From positions 186,001 through 250,000 of the forward strand of contig JBMNKF010000002.1 of NCBI GenBank assembly GCA_050952065.1: a stretch of 64,000 bases of DNA, written 5' to 3'. The notes beneath the pieces are model-generated. The model searched no databases. It worked only from the letters and a program-made list of their open reading frames with translations, and was not told where the DNA came from. Source of the DNA: JAXGZG01 sp050952065 (GTDB taxonomy: Bacteria; Bacillota; Sulfobacillia; Fermentithermobacillales; Fermentithermobacillaceae). The first letter of the stretch is position 1, and every line of letters begins with the position of its first letter. The translations under genes were made by a program, and so were the position numbers. This document shows positions 37,984-49,934 of the stretch, one piece after another.

Positions 37984-38014
37984 TGATATCATCTGTACAC
38001 AGACTTGTGCACAA
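37984..38014. promoter_or_regulatory. palindromes upstream of the HTH-led cassette
   Basis: Two perfect palindromes, TGATATCA (37984-37991) and TTGTGCACAA (38005-38014), lie about 150 bases before the HTH gene in a 232-base spacer. They are candidate operator sites for the HTH protein. No promoter hexamers are clear. Confidence 0.35.
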
Positions 38015-38154
38015 CCAAGACCCGTCTGGCGGCAAACCATAGCTTGCAGTTTAGGGCATATTTGCGATTGCAGGAGCCCGGGGCGCTACATGAGTTGCCG
38101 CCTAACACCGTAGAGCCAGTACTACGCCAGTCACGATAGGAAGAGGGTGACGGA

Positions 38155-38685
38155 GTGGACTTCATCAGGATCGGCGACAAAGTCATCAGTAGGCAGAAGA
38201 TCGATGAAGTCATCTCAACGATCTTGGCCGCCAGGACCCGCGGGCTTTCCCAGTCGGAGGTTGCCGCCAAAACGGGGATTGACCGCACGTTCATATCGAG
38301 GCTGGAGAGCCTCGGCGAAGTCCGTAAAGGCAGCTCTATGGCCGTGATAGGATTTCCGCTGTCAAACTGCGATGAGATTCGGAGAGTATGCCAAGAAGAA
38401 GGCGTAGACTATACTCTGCTCATGACCGACGAAGAAAGATGGCAGTTTGTGAGGGACAGAAGTGGCAATGAATTGCTGAACGAGTTGATGGGCCTTGTGG
38501 CCAAGGTCAGACAGTTCGCAAAAGTTGTCCTAATAGGTTCGGACAAGAGGCTCGAAATCCTCAAAGGCGTTATGGACAAGAATACAGATATTGCCGCCAT
38601 AGTGATTGGACGTTCCCCGATGTCCGGGGATGTGTATCTTAACCCCGAGACGCTTCGACGCACCATCAGAGGGATGAAAGGGTAG
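38155..38685 (+). CDS. HTH (Cro/CI-type) regulator leading the reductase cassette
   Basis: 176 residues from GTG 38155 with GAGGGTG upstream. Residues about 18-55 are a helix-turn-helix (RGLSQSEVAAKTGIDRTFISRLESLGEVRKG). The remaining 120 residues hold VIGFPLSNCDEIRRVCQEEGVDYTLLMTDEERWQF and a VVLIGSDKRLEILKGVM segment, an alpha/beta sensing domain I cannot name. It is followed after 12 bases by the unassigned gene and then the reductase homologue, so it likely controls or measures their substrate. Such triplets recur in spore-forming Clostridia as far as I recall; no ligand is known. Confidence 0.75.
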   Translation: MDFIRIGDKVISRQKIDEVISTILAARTRGLSQSEVAAKTGIDRTFISRLESLGEVRKGSSMAVIGFPLSNCDEIRRVCQEEGVDYTLLMTDEERWQFVRDRSGNELLNELMGLVAKVRQFAKVVLIGSDKRLEILKGVMDKNTDIAAIVIGRSPMSGDVYLNPETLRRTIRGMKG

Positions 38686-38697
38686 GAGGTTATCCAG

Positions 38698-39639
38698 GTG
38701 AGACACGTGGTAAGTGTGAGCCTAGGTTCATCCAAGCGCAACAAGCGTACTGAGCAAGAGTTCCTTGGAGAGAAAATCATAGTTGAGAGAATCGGCACAG
38801 ATGGGTCGATTCCCAAAGCCATCGAACTCATCACTCGGTTGGATGGCAAAGTAGACGCTTTCGGCATGGGCGGCATCGATCTCTACATAGGGATAGGGCG
38901 TAGCAGACTGATGTTAAGAGAAGCGCTTCCCATCGCCCAAGCTGCCAAGAAGTCTCCTATTGTGGACGGAAGCAGGCTCAAAGGCACTTTGGAGCGGCGC
39001 GTCATTCAGTATCTGGACAAAGTGGCCCGAGTCCCTTTCTCCAAGAAGACAGTGCTCTTGGTCAGCGGCATGGATCGTTTCGGAATGGCCGAGGCTCTTC
39101 GAGATGCAGGTTCCCGTTTGATCCTGGGTGATCTCATCTTCGCCCTGGGCTTGCCAATTCCTCTGTATTCCCTTGCCGCTCTGGAGAGAGCTGCGCGCCT
39201 CCTTGGGCCAGTGGTAGTGAGGCTGCCTTTCTCGGTCCTCTATCCAACCGGTAAAGAGCAGGACAAGAAGGCGGCCAGTCCCAAATTCGGACGCTTCTAT
39301 AGAGATGCCGACATAATCGCCGGGGATTTTCACTATGTCATCAGGCACATGCCCCAGGACATGACGGGGAAATCAATCATAACCAACACCGTAACATCTG
39401 AGGACATTGACGAACTAAAGCGCCGGGGCGTCAGCACTCTTGTAACTACCACGCCAGAGATGGAAGGCCGCTCGTTCGGGACGAATGTAATGGAAGCTCT
39501 CCTAGTAACTCTATTGGGAAAGCGTCCCGATGACATCTCAGATGATGAGATTCTGGAGATATTAGACAGGTTGGATTTCAAGCCGCGGATAGAGGTGCTC
39601 AATCCGCCATCGCTGGTGCCCACTGTTTCCGGCACCTAA
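38698..39639 (+). CDS. unassigned protein often labelled quinate 5-dehydrogenase
   Basis: 313 residues from GTG 38698 (AGGAGG eight bases upstream). It begins RHVVSVSLGSSKRNK, has an internal GKVDAFGMGGIDLYIGIG strand-loop, VLLVSGMDRFGMAEALRDAG (a Rossmann-like turn, about 122-141), DADIIAGDFHYVIRHMPQDM and KRRGVSTLVTTTPEMEGRSFGTNVMEALL. The last looks like a substrate-binding or dehydrogenase-style C-terminus. Databases tend to call it a quinate 5-dehydrogenase, but I see no quinate/shikimate catalytic Lys-Asp pair, so the name is doubtful. It is translated between the HTH regulator and the AAR-like reductase, and its function should be read with them. Confidence 0.7.
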   Translation: MRHVVSVSLGSSKRNKRTEQEFLGEKIIVERIGTDGSIPKAIELITRLDGKVDAFGMGGIDLYIGIGRSRLMLREALPIAQAAKKSPIVDGSRLKGTLERRVIQYLDKVARVPFSKKTVLLVSGMDRFGMAEALRDAGSRLILGDLIFALGLPIPLYSLAALERAARLLGPVVVRLPFSVLYPTGKEQDKKAASPKFGRFYRDADIIAGDFHYVIRHMPQDMTGKSIITNTVTSEDIDELKRRGVSTLVTTTPEMEGRSFGTNVMEALLVTLLGKRPDDISDDEILEILDRLDFKPRIEVLNPPSLVPTVSGT

Positions 39640-39723
39640 ACTGAGCATTCTCTGTGGAGAGGGAAATCCACACGTATGAGTTGCACATAGTTCAGATGTC
39701 AGTCCTCCATGGAGGGAAGGGCC

Positions 39724-40818
39724 TTGGGTTCCTTTGGATTCATTATCCACCCTATTAGCGTTTCAGACGTAAACCGGAGATTCCCCATGGCTAAGATATT
39801 CCCCGAAGGGCTAGTGGAAATGGGGATGTCATTGCTGCCACCATTCAAGGTATCCCATATCACCGGAGTTGAATCCAGACACGGAAAAGCCCATGGCTGG
39901 TTCGTTACCTGCCCGCTGACCCCCAGACTAATGATGGGTTGGCCCGAGGCGAGAGTGATGAAGAAGATCATCAGAGCGGGTCAGATCGCCCGGGACCTGG
40001 GCGCCAAGATTGTCGGACTGGGGGCCTTTACGTCGGTTGTGGGGGATGCGGGCATAACCATCCGCCAAAACCTAGACATCGCCGTAACGACAGGCAACAG
40101 TTATACGGCGGGTACCGCTTTGGAGGCTACCGAAAGAGCGGCCGGCCTCATGGGTATCAATATGGATGAAGCCAACGTTCTCGTGTTGGGGGCTTCAGGG
40201 GCCATAGGGAAGGTTCTCTCAATTATCATGGCAGACAAAGGCAGGCACTTGACTCTCTGCGCGAGAGACCAAGGCAGATTGAATAGAGTTGCCCGGGATA
40301 TCACAGAACGCACGGGGATGGTTCCCCGGGTTACCAGGGATCTCAAGGGTAGCCTAGGGCGAGCGGATGTAGTGGTGTGCGTGAGTTCGGCTTTGGATTC
40401 CCTAATTGAGCCCGCAGACCTCAAGCCGGGGGCTTTGGTGTGTGATGTCTCTCGTCCTCGGAGCGTGTCATGGGAAGTCAAGAGATGCCGAGACGATGTG
40501 CTTGTCATCGAAGGTGGCGTGGTGAAAGTCCCAGGGAAAGTGGATTTTGGCTTCAATTTTGGTTTCCCGCCCGGCCATAGCTATGCATGTATGGCGGAGA
40601 CTATGATCTTAGCCCTTGAGGAGGACTACTGTGATTGGAGTCTTGGCCGGGATTTGTCTTTGGAGCGAGTCATGGGTATTGGAAGACTGGCAAAGAAGCA
40701 CGGATTTGAGGTCGCCGGGTTCAGAAGCTTCGAGAGACTCGTCAGCGAAGAGGAGATATCCAAGATAAGGGAGAACGCTCGCAGACGGCAGGGACTGATA
40801 GGGCGGGCTGGGACCTAG
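39724..40818 (+). CDS. acyl-ACP reductase (AAR)-like NAD(P)-dependent dehydrogenase
   Basis: 364 residues from TTG 39724, preferred because GGAGG lies eight bases upstream and it gives the MGSFGFIIHPIS start; ATG 39709 is in frame. It matches the cyanobacterial long-chain acyl-ACP reductase over its length: FGFIIHPIS/FGLIGHLTS start, AKIVGLGAFTSVVGDAG, TTGNSYTAGTALEATERAAGLMGI, nucleotide loop VLVLGASGAIGK, VIEGGVVKVPG, and GHSYACMAETMILALE. That last segment lines up with cyanobacterial MFACFAEAMLLE, the site of the acylated cysteine. The reaction in cyanobacteria reduces acyl-ACP to fatty aldehyde. Here the substrate is not known; shikimate dehydrogenase is the usual automatic label and is probably wrong. 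Confidence 0.82.
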   Translation: MGSFGFIIHPISVSDVNRRFPMAKIFPEGLVEMGMSLLPPFKVSHITGVESRHGKAHGWFVTCPLTPRLMMGWPEARVMKKIIRAGQIARDLGAKIVGLGAFTSVVGDAGITIRQNLDIAVTTGNSYTAGTALEATERAAGLMGINMDEANVLVLGASGAIGKVLSIIMADKGRHLTLCARDQGRLNRVARDITERTGMVPRVTRDLKGSLGRADVVVCVSSALDSLIEPADLKPGALVCDVSRPRSVSWEVKRCRDDVLVIEGGVVKVPGKVDFGFNFGFPPGHSYACMAETMILALEEDYCDWSLGRDLSLERVMGIGRLAKKHGFEVAGFRSFERLVSEEEISKIRENARRRQGLIGRAGT

Positions 40819-40822
40819 GCAA

Positions 40823-40850
40823 TTGACGCTCACGCAAATCGTGTTATAAT
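40823..40850 (+). promoter_or_regulatory. extended -10 sigma-A promoter for greA-lysS
   Basis: TTGACG (40823-40828), 16-base spacer ending TGT, TATAAT (40845-40850). The leader to the greA start is about 220 bases long. Confidence 0.88.
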
Positions 40851-40876
40851 CCCATGTTGAGAAGAGTTCACAAAAC

Positions 40877-41027
40877 GGCCACTGCCCAAGATGGCGGCAG
40901 CGGTCTTTGTATCTTTCGTCAATACGTTGGGTCAAAGCTTATAGCAGCATTAAGCGAGCATACAGACGAAATGGCGGACATAGATTGATATGCGTTTCGC
41001 CGGGTGCCGCGATCTTGGCAGCACCCG
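40877..41027 (+). promoter_or_regulatory. structured greA leader with attenuator-like hairpin
   Basis: GGCCACTGCC (40877-40886) pairs with GGCAGCGGTC (40896-40905) with one mismatch, then TTTGTATCTTTC, which resembles a weak terminator. A second hairpin, CGGGTGC (41001-41007) with GCACCCG (41021-41027), lies 50 bases before the start codon. The arrangement is consistent with greA attenuation, known for E. coli greA but not tested here. Confidence 0.5.
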
Positions 41028-41076
41028 AATTGATTCCCATAACCAATTTCCAAAGGAAAGGCAGAGATATGGGAGG

Positions 41077-41553
41077 ATGTCTGAACGAGAAATAATTCTT
41101 TCCATGGAAGGCAAGAAACTCCTCGAAGAGGAGCTTTCCCATCTTAAACTCGTGAGGCGCAAGGAAGTTGCCGAGAGGATAAAGGCGGCCAGAGAATTCG
41201 GCGATCTCTCAGAGAATGCCGAGTACGAAGACGCCAAGAACGAACAGGCCTTCGTTGAGACCCGCATCATGGCTTTGGAGAAGATTCTTCGTCACGCCAA
41301 GACTGCAACACCTGACGGAAAGGACCCTGAGGTAGTCTCAGTAGGTTCTACTGTGAGACTGAAGGACCTCACTAAAGATAGCGTACTTCAGTATACTATC
41401 GTTGGCTCCCAAGAAGCGGACCCCGCCAAGAGGCGGATTTCCAACGAGTCGCCCGTTGGGCGGGCTCTTTTGGGTCAGCGTGCGGGGTCGGTTGTGTCGG
41501 TGTCGGTTCCCGCGGGTACTGTCAAGTACGAGGTTCTCGGGGTCGAAGTCTAG
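41077..41553 (+). CDS. greA: transcription elongation factor GreA
   Basis: 158 residues from ATG 41077, the normal GreA length; the longer frame to 40990 is unlike the family. The N-terminal coiled coil (LLEEELSHLKLVRRKEVAERIKAAREFGDLSENAEYEDAKNEQA) carries the tip acidic pair DLSENAEY that stimulates transcript cleavage in RNA polymerase. The C-terminal FKBP-like domain ends with SVVSVSVPAGTVKYEVLGVEV. GreA rescues backtracked polymerase. GGGAGG abuts the start directly, with AAAGGAAAGG further up, so ribosome placement is atypical. lysS follows after 64 bases. Confidence 0.95.
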   Translation: MSEREIILSMEGKKLLEEELSHLKLVRRKEVAERIKAAREFGDLSENAEYEDAKNEQAFVETRIMALEKILRHAKTATPDGKDPEVVSVGSTVRLKDLTKDSVLQYTIVGSQEADPAKRRISNESPVGRALLGQRAGSVVSVSVPAGTVKYEVLGVEV

Positions 41554-41617
41554 GCTCGCTTGGATTGGCTGCAGTCAATTGTACGGTGGATGTAGATTGA
41601 GCGTAGGAGGTCGTGAT

Positions 41618-43117
41618 GTGCCGCAAGATCTGAACGATGTGAACCCCACTCCCGAGTCGAGGCTCGACGAAGAGATTAGGCGAAGAAAGCGAAAAGTTGA
41701 TTTGGCCACTAAAAAGGGCATTAACCCCTGGGGCGACAGGTACGATACGACTTCCACAGCCCTAGAAATCTCGTCAAAATGCGACGAGATGGCCGGTGAG
41801 ACAGTCAGCATCGCTGGTCGGTTGATGGCTTTCAGAGGACACGGCAAGGCAACCTTCGCAGATCTTAGAGATCGAACCGGGCGCATCCAGCTCCACGCTC
41901 GCTTAGATCTTCTTGGTGAGGAAGACTACCGGAACTTCGGGGACATCCTGGATATCGGCGACATAATCGGTGTGCGCGGCAAGGTTTTTCGAACCAAAAG
42001 GGGAGAACCTACTGTTGAGGTTCACCAGTGGACTATGCTGGCAAAATCGCTGCGCCCTTTGCCCGAAAAGTGGCATGGCCTCACCGATGTCGATCTCCGA
42101 TACCGTCAAAGATACCTGGACCTCATAGTCAATCCCGAAGTGCAGGATACCTTCGTCAAGAGGACAAAAACCATTTCTTATATAAGAAAATACCTTGATC
42201 AAAGAGGCTTCCTCGAAGTTCAGACTCCGGTACTGCAGACTATCGCAGGGGGCGCTAATGCAAGGCCTTTCGTGACTCATCACAATGCATTGGATATTGA
42301 TGTCTACATGAGGATAGCCACTGAGCTTTACCTTAAGAGACTAATTGTCGGCGGGTTGGAGCGAGTGTACGAAATCGGCCCCGATTTTCGCAATGAAGGA
42401 ATCGACACCAAACACAATCCAGAGTTTTATATGCTTGAAGTATACCAGGCCTACGCCGACTATCATGACATGATGAACCTTGTTGAGGATATGGTGGCCG
42501 GGTGCGCTCAAGAAGTGCTCGGCACCACTCGGCTTACTGCCCAAGGTCACGAAGTCGACCTCACTCCCCCGTGGAAGCGGCTGAGCGTGTGGGATGGCAT
42601 TAAGATTTATGCGGGCATTTCCAAAGAAGATTTGCGCGACGATAAGGATGCCCAAGAATTGGTGGACAGGCTCGGCCTACAGTTGGATAAAGGCATCACC
42701 AAAGCAAGCGTAATAGACAAATTGCTCGATCAATATGTCGAACCAAATCTCATTGAGCCGACTTTCCTCGTGGACTACCCTGTGGAGATTTCGCCTTTGG
42801 CCAAGAGGAGCACTGAGGATCCGAGCATGACATATCGTTTTGAGCCATTCGTTTTAACTAGGGAGTTGGGCAACGCGTTTTCCGAGCTCAACGACCCCAT
42901 AGATCAAAAGGAGCGTTTCTTGCAGCAGGTGCGCGAAAAGGCCAAGGGCGACGAAGAAGCTCATCCTTACGACGAAGACTTCATTACTGCCTTGGAGTAT
43001 GGCATGCCGCCCACAGGTGGGCTTGGAATAGGTATCGAGAGACTTGTCATGCTCCTTTGCGGTATAGATTCCATTAGGGATGTAATCTTATTTCCCATGA
43101 TGAGACCTAAGCAGTGA
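41618..43117 (+). CDS. lysS: lysyl-tRNA synthetase, class II
   Basis: 499 residues from GTG 41618, chosen because AGGAGG lies seven bases upstream; a longer frame overlaps greA. OB-fold anticodon domain (about 55-150: SIAGRLMAFRGHGKATFADLRDRTGRIQLH), then the class II core with motif 1, motif 2 YEIGPDFRNEGID and motif 3 GGLGIGIERLVMLL. It charges tRNA-Lys, of which the CTT species is at 2280. The start of the protein (about 45 residues, RRKRKVDLATKKGINPWG) contains the usual Lys-rich N-terminal helix. No T-box leader is seen before it. Confidence 0.96.
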   Translation: MPQDLNDVNPTPESRLDEEIRRRKRKVDLATKKGINPWGDRYDTTSTALEISSKCDEMAGETVSIAGRLMAFRGHGKATFADLRDRTGRIQLHARLDLLGEEDYRNFGDILDIGDIIGVRGKVFRTKRGEPTVEVHQWTMLAKSLRPLPEKWHGLTDVDLRYRQRYLDLIVNPEVQDTFVKRTKTISYIRKYLDQRGFLEVQTPVLQTIAGGANARPFVTHHNALDIDVYMRIATELYLKRLIVGGLERVYEIGPDFRNEGIDTKHNPEFYMLEVYQAYADYHDMMNLVEDMVAGCAQEVLGTTRLTAQGHEVDLTPPWKRLSVWDGIKIYAGISKEDLRDDKDAQELVDRLGLQLDKGITKASVIDKLLDQYVEPNLIEPTFLVDYPVEISPLAKRSTEDPSMTYRFEPFVLTRELGNAFSELNDPIDQKERFLQQVREKAKGDEEAHPYDEDFITALEYGMPPTGGLGIGIERLVMLLCGIDSIRDVILFPMMRPKQ

Positions 43118-43204
43118 TGGGCGATGGTTTAGATCTGGGCGTTCTTTTGTCGGACTTTTCGAGTATTTCCTGCTCAATGCGGGAAAAATCTTTTCGATAG
43201 GGTG

Positions 43205-43233
43205 TTGATCTCTTATCGCAGGGGTGCTATAGT
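43205..43233 (+). promoter_or_regulatory. rRNA operon promoter
   Basis: TTGATC (43205-43210), 17-base spacer, TATAGT (43228-43233), about 100 bases before the 16S start. GGTCCTTGAAAACTGAACA at about 43284-43302 is the usual pre-16S leader element of Firmicutes. Confidence 0.75.
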
Positions 43234-43337
43234 ACTCCTTGCGCCCCTCACAAGGTGGCGCGAAAGAACCGAGGAAGAAGTCGGTCCTTGAAAACTGAAC
43301 AGCGAAAAGCGAAAGTCTTTGAGGAGAAGGAACAGGT

Positions 43338-44879
<1,542 letters not shown>

Positions 44880-45114
44880 AGACCTTCCACTAAAGTTTCG
44901 CTTTCTCGCTGTTCGGTCTTCAGGGACTGACGCCTGGCTTATGCCGGGAGAGTCTCTAGCCCGACCTTAGAGAAGTTGAGGCGGGTAGTTTGAGGGTAAG
45001 CGAGATGGTCCTTGACAACTTAAGAGAGGTAATTGCGAAGAAGAGTAAAGCGCGAATTAGGATAGATTCGAATTAGAGGATCGTCCCTAAGGCGGCATTG
45101 ATTTAAGCCGCGAG

Positions 45115-48092
<2,978 letters not shown>

Positions 48093-48196
48093 TGCGCTTA
48101 AATCAGTGTCGCGTTAGGAGTGAAAATGCTCCTTGGGCAAAAGCCCGCCTCTCTTAAGTAGACAAGATTCTGACACGTGACAACAGAATACAGGTT

Positions 48197-48313
<117 letters not shown>

Positions 48314-48322
48314 ACTTTTGGG

Positions 48323-48358
48323 GAAGCCTCGCCAACTCGCGAGGCTTCTTTACTTTTT
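48323..48358 (+). terminator. terminator of the rRNA operon
   Basis: GAAGCCTCG (48323-48331) pairs with CGAGGCTTC (48340-48348), then TTTACTTTTT. Confidence 0.9.
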
Positions 48359-48810
48359 GACTTCACCTCCGAAAATACCAAAAACCACCTTGGAACAGGC
48401 CGTTTATTGATGCGTCTATATACTTGTAACGTCCTGAAGCGCCGAGACGCAGGCGGAGCTCGACGGTGAGAATCCAGCAACACCATCCAAAGACCTCTCA
48501 GGGTACAGGGTATTGGAGGTGTTGACAAGTCTGGGGATAACTGGGAGTTGCTGTGGATAACGTGCCACATTTTGCGTTTTGGTGGCCTGGCGGTTGCGGC
48601 CTTCTCGCCAAGAAGCGGGAATCTTCCCGCGTCTCATTCCTGCATCTCACCGGCCATACGCCTGGAAACGGGAAAACCGGTGTCGAGGATTGGCGTCCGA
48701 AATCCAGCATGCAACCTGCAGTGGCAGACATTGTGAGTCAACTTCGGACCTATGGACGAGTATTATGTTAACTAGAGTCTTAAAAACTCAGGATAAAGGA
48801 GAGGTATAGC
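48359..48810. other. 450-base spacer with two DnaA-box-like sites
   Basis: No convincing gene. Two DnaA-type boxes on the minus strand: TTATCCCCA (at 48540-48532) and the exact consensus TTATCCACA (at 48560-48552), 11 bases apart. A GCGTCT/AGACGC pairing is possible around 48413-48457. A TTG-type open frame at 48553-48771 was considered and not accepted. The region may hold the promoter of the BsuPI-domain gene and could be a DnaA-titrating or regulatory site. Confidence 0.45.
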
Positions 48811-49662
48811 ATGTCGAACCGAGCAGTGAGATTCGCCGCGATCATGTCTTTGATAGTGGCGATGGCCGTACCTGTAGTCGGTTTTGCTGCCCCAGCAACC
48901 GGCAATGGTGGATTGACTCCGCAGGAAATATCGCAGCAAACGAGACACCCGTTCCAGATCTGGCCCGGATGGGGTTACAAACCTTGGAGAGGAACCGGGC
49001 TAGACTATTCCTTGCACTATTCCGCAGAAGACAACGAGTTGGTGCTGTACGTCTTCAACAACACCAGAAGTCCCATCACTGTAACCACTCCTACCAGTCA
49101 GACGGTGGATTTTGCCTTGTGGAAGGACGGCAAGTTGGCGTGGCGAGCTTCGGCCGGCAAGAGCTACCTTCAGGCAGTCACCAACGAGACATTCAAGCCC
49201 GGTGAAGGCAGATCCTACAAAGAAACTTTGCCTTGGCTGCCCACGGGTACCTACTTCGCTCAGGCGTATTTTCTAGGAGAGACCAAATGGCATCCAGTAG
49301 CGTCTACCTACATTTGGATGCGTGCATACGAGCCGGTGCAGTACAGCATCGACTACCTAGCTCCCAACTGGTTCAACAGGACTCCTAGGCTCAGAGTCAC
49401 CATTAAGAACGTTTCAGGCAAGGACATCACCCTACCTTACCAGTATGGGTACCAAATCCTAGTGAAGAAAGTGGGCGCTAGGGAGTACCTGGGCCACGTT
49501 GGCATGGGCCAATCCTTGGGCACCTTAGCCAATGGCGCAACCCGGACCGTCTTCGTGAATCTCAATAACCTTGGACCGGGAGCATATCAGGCTGATGTAA
49601 GGGCCAACACTGGAACAGGACGCTATGTCACCATGGCTTCCACCTGGTTTTCTGTTTGGTAA
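48811..49662 (+). CDS. secreted BsuPI-domain protein
   Basis: 283 residues, ATG 48811 with AAAGGAGAGGT nine bases upstream. A signal peptide (about residues 1-26, ending VVGFAAPA) is followed by a BsuPI-like domain (about 63-165) with LVLYVFNNTRSPITV, the family tract SQTVDFALWKDGKLAWRASAGKS and FKPGEGRSYKETLPW. A second immunoglobulin-like beta domain fills the rest. BsuPI was named from an intracellular proteinase inhibitor of Bacillus, but exported members act in unknown ways. No clear neighbours in function; it stands behind the rRNA operon in its own transcription unit. Confidence 0.82.
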   Translation: MSNRAVRFAAIMSLIVAMAVPVVGFAAPATGNGGLTPQEISQQTRHPFQIWPGWGYKPWRGTGLDYSLHYSAEDNELVLYVFNNTRSPITVTTPTSQTVDFALWKDGKLAWRASAGKSYLQAVTNETFKPGEGRSYKETLPWLPTGTYFAQAYFLGETKWHPVASTYIWMRAYEPVQYSIDYLAPNWFNRTPRLRVTIKNVSGKDITLPYQYGYQILVKKVGAREYLGHVGMGQSLGTLANGATRTVFVNLNNLGPGAYQADVRANTGTGRYVTMASTWFSVW

Positions 49663-49859
49663 CGGAACACGGGGCATGCGAGAAAAGCCCAAAAGTCCGG
49701 AGAAATGCAGCGCACATATAGTGCGCACACTAGAAAGGGCCGGGGCGCACGAATAGCCCTGGCCCATCAGCAATACAGATAGTCATCAGAGCCCGAACGT
49801 CTAAGCCGGAGTGTCCAACCGCGGCGGTTATCCAAGCACAGTCGTCAATGAGTTGGTAC

Positions 49860-49889
49860 TTGCGCCTCACTCCTGGTAATTGATATTAT
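49860..49889 (+). promoter_or_regulatory. putative promoter of the EF-G paralogue gene
   Basis: TTGCGC (49860-49865), 18-base spacer, TATTAT (49884-49889). The rest of the 272-base spacer has a GCGCAC/GTGCGC hairpin (about 49714-49730) and a longer GGGCCGGGGC/GCCCTGGCCC stem (about 49738-49766) that may end the previous transcript, although no T-run follows. Confidence 0.6.
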
Positions 49890-49934
49890 GCCCCAGGAGC
49901 TTGTGCTTTTTTTGACTGCAGGAGGAGATGCTTT

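Noticed and set aside
40819..41617. T-box leader upstream of lysS or greA
   Set aside because: The conserved GGTGGNACCGCG-type sequence and specifier arm are absent.
48553..48771. 72-codon plus-strand frame in the spacer behind 5S
   Set aside because: GTG start lies inside a DnaA-box-like site, no ribosome site, no family match. Not supported, though it could be real.
48359..48810. chromosome origin (oriC)
   Set aside because: Only two boxes, no dnaA or dnaN gene near, no clear AT-rich unwinding tract.
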